Source of the DNA: Lachnospiraceae bacterium
GTDB taxonomy: Bacteria > Bacillota > Clostridia > Lachnospirales > Lachnospiraceae
DNA length: 39,640 bases
Direction: 5' to 3'
Assembly: GCA_017619635.1 (NCBI GenBank)
Contig: JAFZRZ010000012.1
Span: 1-39,640, forward strand
The notes under the pieces: model-generated
Databases searched by the model: none
Seen by the model: the letters and a program-made list of their open reading frames with translations, nothing else
Told to the model about the DNA's origin: nothing
In this document: positions 14,682 through 23,953 of the stretch, piece after piece
Layout of the letters: every line of letters starts with the position of its first letter
Position numbering within the stretch: the stretch's first letter is position 1
Translations under genes and position numbers: made by a program

Positions 14682-16601
14682 CTAATCAGCCAGTATGAAA
14701 TCTCCGCATATATCAAACTGTCCAGAAAGTGTGGTCACAGGGAATGTTGCCGTCTCATTGAATCTGTTTGATATATACATGCAACGGCTTGGCATGCCTT
14801 CCGGGATCACCATGTCAAATACGGCCACACCGCCTTTTACTTTGGAGCCCTGAACTTCCATAAAGTCCTCTTTTTCAAATTCGTATGTGGTAAGGTTATA
14901 ACTTCCCCCGTAAAGATTTACGACTGTATCATCCTTTAAGATGACCACAGCAACTTTATCGGTCGTATTCTGATCCACTACAATGCCATCCGGCAGATAG
15001 GCTGCAACATCCTCAGGCGGATTTTCGATCACATAGGCCAGTGCCCCGTAAGGAGCCTTGCTTACAAACTTTTCCCAGTAAGACGCTTTGCCTGATCTTT
15101 TATAATCCGCAAATGCATACATGGCTACATCAGAGATATCGGTCTCAAACGTAAATGTATTGTCATTCATATCCTTTACGGTAACCTGAGTGCCGTTTGG
15201 ATCATACATAACTTCGTATATCTCATCTCCGTCCGTCGAACCTATCAGATGATCCTTGAAATTGAAGAGTTGAAAATAATTCGAATATACAGCTGTTGTT
15301 ATATCATCATCGATCCATGTAAGATTCGCACCGCATATCGTCTTTTCAACATTTCCCGTCAACGTGTTGACCAGGATATACGCACCGGTATGGGGATTTA
15401 TATGTGTCTCCACAACTACCCAGTCACCGACCTGGTACATATCCAGGATGGCATTGGCAAGAGGAGCATATTCTGTTATGTCATACTCCATGCCGTTTAC
15501 GGTGAATTTAAGAGCATCATAACTGAATTCCTGATCGATGCTTCCAAGATCATACATGCCATAGTACGATTCATCGACTTCCTTTATATCAATGATATTT
15601 CCCTCTGGATCAGTCTTAAACTTACACATAAGCAAAGGGTATGTATCCTCGAGCTTTTTTTCATGCAAAAGTGTATAAGTATTAAGATCATCGTCTAACC
15701 TGTAAGGTGAGATATTTATATATCTTTGTGAGAAATATCCCTCCATGAACCTTCTTGCACTGTAATCCTCGACAGCCTCTTTTGCATGTTCCTCCATGGG
15801 CTGGATCCAGTACTGGTAATAGACGTTTCTCTCCTCATCCTTTGTTCTTTCCCTGTTCCAGATAAGGCCGTAAAACTCCTCGTTTTTTAATGGCTCACTG
15901 TCTTTTGAACCGCTGCTTAAACGCCTGAACACCCAGTCGGACTGAACTCTTACCATGTTGTTTTTGTCATACTCTTCGTACAGTCTCTCAACGTCCTGGA
16001 AAACATTTTCAAAAATATAACTGTCACCGTTTCCAATCCATTCAAGAGACATGTAATCAAAAAGATGATTGCTTGATACCAGTATCAGTCCGGAAGTTGT
16101 CTCCTCATCGCATGTATAAAGATCCAGTTCTGGTATATCTATCTTTGTTACGGGATCCATTCCTGAAAATGACAGTTCAAAGCCTGTATATTCCTTTTCC
16201 TCAACAAGCTCATCCTTTTGAATGTCATAAGTCTCATGCTTTTTAACCTTAAAGTTTCCTTTAAGCTCAACTCCGTCAAACTCTCTTGTGAATGTGCATT
16301 TACCATCCTCATCTATCTTAAGGATCGCATACTCTTTATCATTGAGTGTATCCACGAGTTTCCATTCACCCGATATAAAGCTCATAACCGACTTTTCGGA
16401 TGTTATATCGACCATGGTCACTGCTTCTTCCTGCTCTTTATTAGACTTTTCTTTATTCTTTTTATCCTTTTTCTTTTTACTGTCTTTATCAGTCTGTTCT
16501 TCTATCGTCTCTTCATCTTCAGGCTCTTTACTTTTCGCACAGCCTGTGACAGCAAATATGATCATGAACAGTATTAGCAGTCTTAAAAGCTTTTTCTTCA
16601 A
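14682..16601 (-). CDS. Large secreted lipoprotein of unknown function
   Basis: A 639-residue lipoprotein starting at TTG 16601, where GGGAGG stands 8 nt upstream; the upstream in-frame ATG would spoil the signal peptide. The signal is KKKLLRLLILFMIIFAVTGC with lipobox VTGC. A Lys/Glu/Asp-rich linker (about 25-62) then leads to a small GxW beta module (about 75-130, ISGEWKLVDT ... DEDGKCTF) like those of lipocalin-like lipoproteins. The remainder is beta-rich, with YQVGDWVVVETHINPHTGAYILVNTLTGNV suggestive of a propeller-like or substrate-binding fold, but I recognise no family. It lies 56 nt after the CPBP protease gene with no terminator between, so it may be the last gene of the YtrA-like ABC operon. 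Confidence 0.8.
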   Translation of the reverse strand: MKKKLLRLLILFMIIFAVTGCAKSKEPEDEETIEEQTDKDSKKKKDKKNKEKSNKEQEEAVTMVDITSEKSVMSFISGEWKLVDTLNDKEYAILKIDEDGKCTFTREFDGVELKGNFKVKKHETYDIQKDELVEEKEYTGFELSFSGMDPVTKIDIPELDLYTCDEETTSGLILVSSNHLFDYMSLEWIGNGDSYIFENVFQDVERLYEEYDKNNMVRVQSDWVFRRLSSGSKDSEPLKNEEFYGLIWNRERTKDEERNVYYQYWIQPMEEHAKEAVEDYSARRFMEGYFSQRYINISPYRLDDDLNTYTLLHEKKLEDTYPLLMCKFKTDPEGNIIDIKEVDESYYGMYDLGSIDQEFSYDALKFTVNGMEYDITEYAPLANAILDMYQVGDWVVVETHINPHTGAYILVNTLTGNVEKTICGANLTWIDDDITTAVYSNYFQLFNFKDHLIGSTDGDEIYEVMYDPNGTQVTVKDMNDNTFTFETDISDVAMYAFADYKRSGKASYWEKFVSKAPYGALAYVIENPPEDVAAYLPDGIVVDQNTTDKVAVVILKDDTVVNLYGGSYNLTTYEFEKEDFMEVQGSKVKGGVAVFDMVIPEGMPSRCMYISNRFNETATFPVTTLSGQFDICGDFILAD

Positions 16602-16657
16602 GGACTTATCCTCCCATGCAAAAATCTCATGAGAACATTTTAACACCGCTTTAAGCT

Positions 16658-17563
16658 TTATGCCACCGCATCATTCTTCATATACCTTACAAAGAAAAAC
16701 ACAGCCAAAACAAGCATGGGAAAGGTGGTAAACCCAAACGTGAGTATACTGTTAGCATGCCATCCGGCAGCCTTTTTAGGATCCGTTAAACATGCAAGGA
16801 TAGATGGTCCGCAATTTGATACCGCATGCAATATGGTCGCAGGCCATATAGATCCGCTCTTTACAGTTATGTATGTAAGCATGATCCCCATCATTATGCA
16901 CATGAAAGACATCGCAAGAAATCCTGTGAACGGATAGCCGATATAGTCAGTACCGAAATTATGTCCCACATAGGTAAGCGGCCAGTGCCACATTCCCCAG
17001 ACAAATCCCCCTATCAAGACCGCCTTCTTAAAGCCCCATAATTTTATCATCTTGGGCATCATATAGCCTCTCCAGCCTTCCTCTTCACCAAAGGCTGTAC
17101 ATGAACCAAATATCCCTGAGATGATAAGAGCTATCGGGATTATCAAAATATTTGTTTTTTCAGGTCCTATGATCTCGATCAACTGCTCATTGTTCGGATC
17201 ATAGATTTCCGGTGCAATGATAAGACGTATAACGCATCCCAGTTCCGTATAGATATATGGCAATAATACTGCCAGTAAAAGATATATCCATTTTTTATCC
17301 TTAAAATACATCCCCAGCATCATGGAATCCTTGCCGGTAACTGTAAAGCCTTCCTTTGTTATGTACCTGGCAAGCAGCATTCCAAGCGTGGGAACGAACA
17401 TTCCCAGAGCGACAAGAGAATCTATATCTCCTGACGTATCATTAGATTCAGCCCATATGTATCCGGCATGTACATAGGGAAAAAAGAATAATCCCCATGT
17501 TATCGCAAATGTGATTATAAGAAATATGATAAGGCGCTTTGCTTCTGTTTTTTTCTCTGTCAT
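16658..17563 (-). CDS. CPBP-family intramembrane metalloprotease (CAAX protease/bacteriocin-processing type)
   Basis: A 301-residue membrane protein with about eight hydrophobic segments and the ABI/CPBP motifs: FGEEEGWRGYMMP (EExxxR, about 156-168), WGMWHWPL (HxxxW-type, about 188-195) and ATILHAVSN (about 247-255). Catalytic Glu and His residues are present. The family includes CAAX prenyl-protease homologues and bacteriocin self-immunity proteins; the bacterial substrate is seldom known. The ATG at 17563 overlaps the stop of the upstream permease by 4 nt (ATGA) and has GGGAGGT before it, so it is preferred to the longer frame to 17596. Coupling to ABC-2 permeases suggests a role in antimicrobial-peptide resistance or peptide processing (inference). 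Confidence 0.9.
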   Translation of the reverse strand: MTEKKTEAKRLIIFLIITFAITWGLFFFPYVHAGYIWAESNDTSGDIDSLVALGMFVPTLGMLLARYITKEGFTVTGKDSMMLGMYFKDKKWIYLLLAVLLPYIYTELGCVIRLIIAPEIYDPNNEQLIEIIGPEKTNILIIPIALIISGIFGSCTAFGEEEGWRGYMMPKMIKLWGFKKAVLIGGFVWGMWHWPLTYVGHNFGTDYIGYPFTGFLAMSFMCIMMGIMLTYITVKSGSIWPATILHAVSNCGPSILACLTDPKKAAGWHANSILTFGFTTFPMLVLAVFFFVRYMKNDAVA

Positions 17564-18303
17564 CCCAGCACCTCCCTGTCTTTGTTGATTCTGCATGTCA
17601 GCCTGTATGACAGATAATATACGATCAGGACTGCCACAGGTTGTGTCACATTTAAAACAATAAGCGCAAACCCATGTGTTTCAGCGAAATGTACGAACAC
17701 TTCGATATCAATATGCTGTAAGAGATCTAGATCTCCGAAAAGAACAAATCCCACTACAAGAAACATTAATATCTCCATTATCGCATTCTTTACTATCCCG
17801 GCTTTTTTTATTCCGAATGTGATAAAGAAAGGCAGTTCTATGGCTGCGATCATCAACATCATCCCGTAGACAGGCAATAAGACTCCCATCAGCGCTTTTG
17901 TAACATCACTCATCCCTTCATCTGCACTGAGTGATATAAATATGGTCCCCCAGACACATGAAAGTGAATAGAAAACATATGTCATTATCCCAATAAAGAT
18001 ATACTTCGAAGCGATATATGAATTCTTATCAAGCGGAAGACTCTTTGTAAACTGCATTGCATTATGTTTTTCATCGTTTGCTATGATCATGGTCGTAGCT
18101 CTTGATATCAGCATAATGGTTACCACGACGATCATAGGGACAAATACTATCCCGCTATAGTCAAAAAATTCTCCCACTTCACCTGAGTTTCCGGGAAACA
18201 GAACTCTAAACGCCAAAAATACCAAAGTAAAAATGGAAAGAACGATCACATGTGTCCTGCCCTTTATTCCGACAAAATCCTTATATAACAAACCTGCCAT
18301 CAT
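17560..18303 (-). CDS. ABC-2 type permease subunit
   Basis: A 247-residue membrane protein with six hydrophobic segments, beginning with the typical ABC-2 N-terminus (MMAGLLYKDFVGIKG, a short cytoplasmic lead) then helices near 18-35, 48-68, 100-120, 133-160, 175-195 and 212-233. It contains TTMIIANDEKHNAMQFTKSLPLDKNSYIASKY, the cytoplasmic loop seen in drug and bacteriocin ABC-2 exporters. Its start overlaps the stop of the first permease by 4 nt, and its stop overlaps the CPBP start by 4 nt, so the three are translated together. It probably forms a heterodimer with the 18300-19067 product, powered by the 19071-19964 ATPase. Confidence 0.88.
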   Translation of the reverse strand: MMAGLLYKDFVGIKGRTHVIVLSIFTLVFLAFRVLFPGNSGEVGEFFDYSGIVFVPMIVVVTIMLISRATTMIIANDEKHNAMQFTKSLPLDKNSYIASKYIFIGIMTYVFYSLSCVWGTIFISLSADEGMSDVTKALMGVLLPVYGMMLMIAAIELPFFITFGIKKAGIVKNAIMEILMFLVVGFVLFGDLDLLQHIDIEVFVHFAETHGFALIVLNVTQPVAVLIVYYLSYRLTCRINKDREVLG

Positions 18304-19067
18304 GCCACCCCCTTTTTCCTGTCTGCAAAGAATATGCTCAGGGGAAATATGATCCCGAAGGTGATGATAGCAGCGATTAAAAGCACATATGACCTGGAGG
18401 TTATAAATGTATGTATGCTGTTAAAATACTGTCTTATAACAGTGTCATCTTCATATACCAGTAATCTTTTTATCCCGTCAAAACCGGCAATGACAAGTCC
18501 TGCCACAACAATGAGAAAAGGTATGATACCTGCATATCCCGATACTTTTGTTCCAAACACATACATAAGCAGGATCACAACACTTCCGTATATGAACATC
18601 AGTGATGAAAACGAGATGATCGTATTTGCGAATTCAGAGAATTTTACTATGTCTGTCAGCATCGAAAGAATAAGTGATATAACGATATCGATGACAGCCC
18701 CGACTGCTACAAACATAAGAGCTGTTATAAATCTGGAAGCGACTCTTTTTGCTGTTGTGACCGGCAGGCCCGCAGCTATCTTATAAAATCCCGCCTGATT
18801 ATCCGCTCTGAAAAGGCCGTCCAGATCACCTGCGCATGCTATAGGAAGCATCATAAGAAAGATCATGATACGATTCGCAACCTCGATCGTATCTGCAAGA
18901 GTGGCCTGACCATCAGCGATCATATCCATCCTTGAGATATAGATATTTCCGTAATTAAAACTCAGCACAAACATGATCGTTGTGACCACCAGTCCTATGA
19001 TGATCGCCACATAATTCATAAACTGCTTTTTCATGCAGTAGAAATCTTTTATTATCAGTCCTTTCAT
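18300..19067 (-). CDS. ABC-2 type permease subunit (first of two)
   Basis: A 255-residue six-helix membrane protein (MKGLIIKDFYCMKKQFMNY lead, then helices near 20-40, 66-84, 110-140, 150-170, 175-195, 225-245). The loop GLFRADNQAGFYKIAAGLPVTTAKRVASRF parallels the loop of the second permease, supporting a paralogous pair. The start at 19067 has GGGAGG whose last bases form the stop of the ATPase gene, with a 3-nt gap. Together with the ATPase it should form an exporter of an unknown substrate, plausibly a peptide antibiotic or lipid. Confidence 0.88.
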   Translation of the reverse strand: MKGLIIKDFYCMKKQFMNYVAIIIGLVVTTIMFVLSFNYGNIYISRMDMIADGQATLADTIEVANRIMIFLMMLPIACAGDLDGLFRADNQAGFYKIAAGLPVTTAKRVASRFITALMFVAVGAVIDIVISLILSMLTDIVKFSEFANTIISFSSLMFIYGSVVILLMYVFGTKVSGYAGIIPFLIVVAGLVIAGFDGIKRLLVYEDDTVIRQYFNSIHTFITSRSYVLLIAAIITFGIIFPLSIFFADRKKGVA

Positions 19068-19070
19068 AAG

Positions 19071-19964
19071 CTACCTCCCTGAGTTCTCGGATATGGAGAT
19101 TGCTTTTGAACTGTTTACATAGTGGATCATTATCTGCTCTAAACCTGCTTCGTCTGTGACCATTCCGGGATAGAGTTTTGATGCGGCTTTTTTGTCGTTC
19201 ACCAGTATCTCAGCTCCCATGCTGGATACATCGACATCCACGATAAGAGATTTGCTTATCTCTTTAACTTCATCTTTTTTGCATCTTAAGATACCGTGTT
19301 TTTCGATTATCTCATCCTTGTTTCCTGAAAGGACAATCTTTCCCGCGTCTATGAACACAACCTCATCGGCTATCTTTTCAAGATCTGTCGTGATATGGGA
19401 TGACAGCAGGATCGAATGATCCTCTTCTATGACGAATTCTCTGAATATCTGTATGATCTCGTTTCTTACTATAGGATCAAGACCGCTGGTTGGCTCATCC
19501 ATGATAAGAAGCTTAGCCTTATGTGACATGGCTGTGGCTATCTGCAGCTTCATTCTCATTCCTCTTGAGAACTTACCGCACTCTTTCTTTGAAGGAAGTG
19601 AGAACTTCTTTAAATAATCAAAGAACGCATTCTCATCCCAGTTCTGATAGATGTTTTTCATAACAGTATTGATCTGTTTTGGTGTCAGAAAGTCATGAAA
19701 GCCCATCTCATCAAATACGACTCCGATGTCTTCCTTTAAAGCTGCCATTCCGTCGTCTATGTTCTTTCCAAACACATAAACCTCTCCACCGTCTCTTTTT
19801 ATGGCATCCAGTATTATCTGAATGGTGGTCGTCTTACCTGCGCCGTTTTGTCCTATGAATCCGCATACACTGCCTGTAGGCACACAAAAGCTTACGTTAT
19901 CAAGGACAAAATCACCGTAATCCTTTTTTACGTTTTTAAGTTCTATAACATATGAATCATCCAT
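19071..19964 (-). CDS. ABC transporter ATP-binding subunit (YtrB-like)
   Basis: A 297-residue cytoplasmic ATPase with Walker A GQNGAGKT (38-45), signature FSRGMRMKLQ near 134-143, Walker B LLIMDEPTSGLD near 153-164, and the H-loop LLSSHI near 187. The C-terminal ~70 residues form an extra regulatory domain common in YtrB/BcrA-type ATPases. The signature reads SRGMR in place of SGGQ, common in this branch. It is 11 nt downstream of the GntR gene and 3 nt upstream of the first permease, so it is the engine of an exporter under the control of the YtrA-like regulator. Confidence 0.94.
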   Translation of the reverse strand: MDDSYVIELKNVKKDYGDFVLDNVSFCVPTGSVCGFIGQNGAGKTTTIQIILDAIKRDGGEVYVFGKNIDDGMAALKEDIGVVFDEMGFHDFLTPKQINTVMKNIYQNWDENAFFDYLKKFSLPSKKECGKFSRGMRMKLQIATAMSHKAKLLIMDEPTSGLDPIVRNEIIQIFREFVIEEDHSILLSSHITTDLEKIADEVVFIDAGKIVLSGNKDEIIEKHGILRCKKDEVKEISKSLIVDVDVSSMGAEILVNDKKAASKLYPGMVTDEAGLEQIMIHYVNSSKAISISENSGR

Positions 19965-19975
19965 TATTTATCCTC

Positions 19976-20356
19976 TCACATACTCTTATCTTCATAAAGA
20001 AGCGTCAGCATCTCACACATCTCATCAAGAGACACTTTACCAAGGATGGCCTTGTCAACGGCATTTTCCAGAAGCTCCTGAATAGCAAACTTCATATTTT
20101 CTTTTACGATATCGCTGTTGATACCCTTAACAAAACTTCCCTTACCGGTAACTGAATAGATAAATCCGTCTCTTTCCAGATCCTCGTAGGCTCTTTTTGT
20201 CGTGATGATACTTATCTTGAGTTCCTTTGCCAATACTCTCATAGACGGCAGGGCATCACCTTCCAGGAGTTCTCCCGTCATGATCTGACTTTTGATCTGT
20301 TCTTCAATCTGTTCGTAGAGAGCTACTCCCGAACTGTTAGAAATAATAATGTCCAT
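19976..20356 (-). CDS. GntR-family regulator of the YtrA type
   Basis: A 126-residue regulator. The winged helix (about 5-78) carries the GntR signature: YEQIEEQIKSQIMTGELLEGDALPS, then VLAKELKISIITTKRAYEDLERDGFIYSVTGKGSFV. Only ~45 residues follow, the short dimerisation tail typical of the YtrA subfamily rather than a ligand domain. YtrA proteins generally repress an adjacent ABC-transporter operon and respond to cell-envelope antibiotics. Here the gene leads that operon, and a 19-bp palindrome overlaps its -10 (20420-20438), which fits autorepression. The start has AAAGGA upstream. Confidence 0.93.
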   Translation of the reverse strand: MDIIISNSSGVALYEQIEEQIKSQIMTGELLEGDALPSMRVLAKELKISIITTKRAYEDLERDGFIYSVTGKGSFVKGINSDIVKENMKFAIQELLENAVDKAILGKVSLDEMCEMLTLLYEDKSM

Positions 20357-20378
20357 ATATCAATCCTTTGCGCAAAAT

Positions 20379-20410
20379 CAATGATGAATATGTGCACTTA
20401 TTCATCATTG
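20379..20410 (-). promoter_or_regulatory. 12-bp hairpin in the leader of the YtrA-like operon
   Basis: CAATGATGAATA and TATTCATCATTG (20379-20390, 20399-20410) are exact reverse complements around 8 nt. It lies between the promoter and the Shine-Dalgarno site, with no U-tract. It could be a second operator, an mRNA-stabilising hairpin or a binding site for a regulator. Confidence 0.65.
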
Positions 20411-20419
20411 TTTGATATT

Positions 20420-20438
20420 GTATATATTCAATATATAC
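20420..20438. promoter_or_regulatory. Palindromic operator over the -10 of the YtrA-like operon
   Basis: GTATATATTCAATATATAC is a perfect palindrome with a one-base centre. It covers the -10 hexamer (20430-20435) and is flanked by AGTGTA on the minus strand, resembling the AT-rich palindromes of YtrA-family sites. Binding by the gene's own product is inference. Confidence 0.7.
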
Positions 20439-20458
20439 ACTCTATGTGTGAAAGTCAA
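20430..20458 (-). promoter_or_regulatory. Sigma-A promoter of the YtrA-like ABC operon
   Basis: On the minus strand TTGACT (20458-20453), a 17-bp spacer and TATATT (20435-20430), about 75 nt before the GntR start. Confidence 0.85.
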
Positions 20459-20491
20459 CACCTTGTTTAAAAAAAGCCTTATATAACCCCA

Positions 20492-20540
20492 AAAGGCCAA
20501 ATGAAAAACTAACTTTCCGACAGTTTTCATTTGACCTCTT
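20492..20540 (-). terminator. Terminator of the lipoprotein trio
   Basis: On the minus strand AGAGGTCAAATGAAAACT pairs with AGTTTTTCATTTGGCCTTTT across a short loop (about 17 bp with one bulge). The U-run is short and a longer T-run follows about 20 nt later. It stands directly after the stop at 20547. Confidence 0.7.
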
Positions 20541-20546
20541 TTACTC

Positions 20547-22421
20547 TTATTGTGTATTGATCTTAACGTTTCCAATCTTGATTCTATTCGAATCCTTATC
20601 AGTCAGGTAAAACTCTATCGTACTTACCTGCTCCCAGCCTATCTCTTCTATCTGATACAGACTGGCATTAATCGTTATGTGATTTGGTCCTGCATCAAGA
20701 TTTCTATAACAGGGAGTCTCACTTAGTGAATCAAAAGAATCATCCTTATATCTGCCTATGTAACAGGCAGGTTCATCTCCTTTCATTATCAGGCGTATCG
20801 TATAGCTGTTAAAGTCAAGTTCGTACATATCACCTTTTGCTAAAGCATCCAGATCTATGTCATTTAATAATATATCAGCAGAGTCATTATCATATATCGT
20901 ACAGAATGCCTTGGGATCTATCGTCTGTTTAGCATTCATTTTTTCTTCTGTCTCTTTTCTCTTATTCTCGTCAAGCTCTGCTCTTATACTGTCTTTCTTA
21001 CCTTTTATCTTTTCATCATCACTACTTGCTGTAGCCTCTTCGACACTGTTATATATTCCGCTGACCTCAATACTTGAAAAGGCTGTTTGATAGCCTGCCA
21101 TCTCATTTGTGACATCATCCCAGTAATACTCGTAATCAACTTTCTTTTGTATACTGCCGTCTCTTAATACCGTCTCTATATACTCATCTATATCGAATCC
21201 ATCGGTTATATATCCGCCCACCTCACAATATATGCTTGGCACCTGTGTATCATTAAAGACACTGTAATGATCATCAGTCGCTGTTATGAACTTATAACAG
21301 ATGATATTATCGAAGATCGTATATTTCCATGATCCGTATGTGTTACTGTAATCATCCGGATAGAAACGATCAAACAGAGTATCTGTTAGGATTCTCTCAT
21401 CCTCCTTTGTCTTTCCGAATTCACTTGTCATATTTACGTTTTCATCCAGCATGTAATCGGCCAAAAGATCATCATGAGAATCATATATATGAACGATGTA
21501 ACAGTTGACCAGTCCGTATTCATCCATGGAACCGATGATCAGGCCTTTCTTCGTTATATTCTTGTTCTTTCTTGGTCCCCACATCAGATCCTTACCTATG
21601 GGGCTTAGATCGTCAACTAACCAAAACCATCCGTGATCTGCATACGATATGTATTCATCGTAATCAAGTTCAATGACAAAGTGACTCGGATATACTTCAT
21701 CAAAGATTGATAGATCCACCTTGCCGTCAAGATCTGTATTACTAAAATCTGGTTTAATATATTTAAGCCTGCTTACATCGGCCAGCTGTCCCTTGGTGTA
21801 CACCTCATAATCTACATATGCCGAATAGTATCTGTTGTCATTAACGAGTTTTTCAACATTACTCAATCGAACAGCAAACACTATCGATGTATCTTTTACA
21901 AAACCGCTGGTCACTAAAGGAGCCCCCTGTGCATCAAGTATCTCCTCATCCACGGTCAGCATAGTACCTTGATCGTTTTGTTCTATCTTGCATTTCTGAG
22001 GATAGACACTACAGATCATTCCTTTTTCACTGTCATCATAGAAAGATATCTTGAATGCGATCGCGCCACTGTTCGTTCTTTGTGCCTCTTCATCAGGATA
22101 CAGTTTTAACTGTATCTGTGAACGATCCGTTGCCATCGCAAGTATATAAGGATCGTTTATCGTCACTCTGACTGTTGCCGGATTTATAACAGTCATATAG
22201 ATTCCACTTGCGATATCGTCAGTAGGTCTGATATGGTTTCCCAGATCCTCATCCTGCTTTATCTCATCCTTGGCCTCCATAAAAGCCGATGACACACCGT
22301 TAGATTCGACTGTTTCACCACTGTTTACATCCTTAGCACATGCACTGAAAGATAAAATGAACAATACTGATAAAAGCAGTAATCCGATTCTGTTTACTTT
22401 TTGTTTACGCATCCACTTCAT
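20547..22421 (-). CDS. Large lipoprotein, third gene of the trio
   Basis: A 624-residue lipoprotein with no family that I recognise. The signal peptide is MKWMRKQKVNRIGLLLLSV followed by LFILSFSAC, lipobox FSAC at about 24-27. The mature protein is acidic and rich in Asp, Tyr and Ser, with beta-like patterns throughout, and one Lys/Glu-rich helical stretch at about 485-510 (DDEKIKGKKDSIRAELDENK). There are no catalytic motifs visible and no sortase signal. The start has AGGA 7 nt upstream and lies 9 nt after the FecR-domain gene's stop. It is probably translated from the same mRNA as the two upstream lipoproteins. Confidence 0.8.
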   Translation of the reverse strand: MKWMRKQKVNRIGLLLLSVLFILSFSACAKDVNSGETVESNGVSSAFMEAKDEIKQDEDLGNHIRPTDDIASGIYMTVINPATVRVTINDPYILAMATDRSQIQLKLYPDEEAQRTNSGAIAFKISFYDDSEKGMICSVYPQKCKIEQNDQGTMLTVDEEILDAQGAPLVTSGFVKDTSIVFAVRLSNVEKLVNDNRYYSAYVDYEVYTKGQLADVSRLKYIKPDFSNTDLDGKVDLSIFDEVYPSHFVIELDYDEYISYADHGWFWLVDDLSPIGKDLMWGPRKNKNITKKGLIIGSMDEYGLVNCYIVHIYDSHDDLLADYMLDENVNMTSEFGKTKEDERILTDTLFDRFYPDDYSNTYGSWKYTIFDNIICYKFITATDDHYSVFNDTQVPSIYCEVGGYITDGFDIDEYIETVLRDGSIQKKVDYEYYWDDVTNEMAGYQTAFSSIEVSGIYNSVEEATASSDDEKIKGKKDSIRAELDENKRKETEEKMNAKQTIDPKAFCTIYDNDSADILLNDIDLDALAKGDMYELDFNSYTIRLIMKGDEPACYIGRYKDDSFDSLSETPCYRNLDAGPNHITINASLYQIEEIGWEQVSTIEFYLTDKDSNRIKIGNVKINTQ

Positions 22422-22430
22422 TTATTCTTC

Positions 22431-23906
22431 CTATCTGCATTCTATTACTGAAAAAACATATGTAGGAGTTCCTATGACCTTCTCTGTTACATCCTCATCA
22501 GGATTAGAATCCCCTGATCTGTACGGCTGAAAATATCCATAATACATTCCAGATCCGGATGCTTGTACCTGGGTGTCAATGTCATGATAAAATGCCGAAT
22601 CATATCCAAGCCCACATTCGGTAAAAGTATTCCCGTCGATCGTCACGGGACTTGAGAGTTCCATCATCCAGCCAATACTGCTCCAGGTTTTCATTGAATC
22701 CTTCATTCTTTCATATTCAGGATCACCGCCATAGTATTCATCAAACTCATGAACTGATCCTTTTACTTCGACTCCTGTCAGCCCCATATCGTTTAAGTAT
22801 CTGTCTATATCACCCTGACTTACGTTCTTTACTTCACCATTGTCTGAGTTATCACCTGTGATATATGACATATATACATCTTTGGGATCCTCGCTGGTAC
22901 GTTTCAAAACAATACATACGTCACTATCTGACTCTTTTATCACCTGACGATAATACAGAGTATCCCCGTCAACGTAATACTCCATATCCATCACATGATC
23001 GTTCACATCATCCCTGTATGTAAAATCAGTTATCAAAGTATCGCTCACTATCTGTGCTTCTCTGGCAAAGAAAGGTTCATCTCCGTCTGTGACAGTCGCC
23101 ACACAAAACGGTCTGTTGATATCCTCATCCACTATTATCCCGTCTGCTCTGTTGTATGCATATACTACGTCTTTAACTATGACAACCGTATAGTTTCCAC
23201 CGCGATACACACCGTACACGCCCTTACTTTCGTCTCTGTTTTCAGGAATATCCTTAGATGATATGGTAACGTTTTCTGCACCGGCAGAATTATCAGAAAC
23301 CTGCTCGGTTACACTATCATCCGGCGCCTGTCCAAAATATGTCACGGTCTGACCTTCGCTTACTATATCTGTTCTTTCATAACTGTTTTCTATTGTCTTT
23401 ACTTCAACACTGCCTTCCTTTACGACAAGCTCTGTCTTTTTACCCTCTTCAGAGTCGGATACGGTAACATAGAAAACTGTTCCTCTTACAGCCATTGTGG
23501 CATTGGGTGTGCTCACTTTAAAGCTCTCGTTTGCACCCAGCTTATTGTCTATACCTATAAGAGTACAGCCATCTTCCAGCACTATCCTTGTCTTTATTAA
23601 CTTGCTTTCATTTAATGCTTCGATAGCAAATCTGGTGTTTTGGTTCGCATACAGGTGCTTATCCATATCTATCAAAAGCGTAAGATCACTGCTTTCCTTA
23701 ACTTCTACACAGTCTCCTGATATAAGCTGCATACCCTTATAAGCATCTGTCTGTTTTGACTGTGAAGTGACAACAGTATCTCCATTGACCTCATCGACAG
23801 ATATATTTCTTTTGGATTCTATGTTTGAACCTGTATTACCACAACCGCCAAGGTTTACACTCAATGCAGCAATTATGACCCATATAAGCTGTTTCTTGAT
23901 CTTCAT
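22431..23906 (-). CDS. FecR-domain lipoprotein
   Basis: A 491-residue lipoprotein (MKIKKQLIWVIIAALSVNLGGC, lipobox LGGC at 19-22). Residues ~50-200 match the FecR domain: YKGMQLISGDCVEVKESSDLTLLIDMD, FKVSTPNATMAVRGTVFYVTV (the conserved region with ATMAVRGT), and ELVVKEGSVEV. In classic FecR the protein is an anti-sigma regulator in iron uptake; Gram-positive FecR proteins are extracellular, with no sigma factor here. The C-terminal half (about 210-491) is unassigned, with a Tyr-rich beta pattern. The start has GGGAG upstream. It is the middle gene of three lipoproteins, 47 nt after the first. Confidence 0.87.
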   Translation of the reverse strand: MKIKKQLIWVIIAALSVNLGGCGNTGSNIESKRNISVDEVNGDTVVTSQSKQTDAYKGMQLISGDCVEVKESSDLTLLIDMDKHLYANQNTRFAIEALNESKLIKTRIVLEDGCTLIGIDNKLGANESFKVSTPNATMAVRGTVFYVTVSDSEEGKKTELVVKEGSVEVKTIENSYERTDIVSEGQTVTYFGQAPDDSVTEQVSDNSAGAENVTISSKDIPENRDESKGVYGVYRGGNYTVVIVKDVVYAYNRADGIIVDEDINRPFCVATVTDGDEPFFAREAQIVSDTLITDFTYRDDVNDHVMDMEYYVDGDTLYYRQVIKESDSDVCIVLKRTSEDPKDVYMSYITGDNSDNGEVKNVSQGDIDRYLNDMGLTGVEVKGSVHEFDEYYGGDPEYERMKDSMKTWSSIGWMMELSSPVTIDGNTFTECGLGYDSAFYHDIDTQVQASGSGMYYGYFQPYRSGDSNPDEDVTEKVIGTPTYVFSVIECR

Positions 23907-23953
23907 TTATCCACTCCCACCTCAACTCTTACTATATTTCTTTTATTCATAGC

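Noticed and set aside
20379..20410. Treating the 12-bp hairpin as a terminator or attenuator
   Set aside because: No U-tract follows it in either direction and it lies between the promoter and a good Shine-Dalgarno site.
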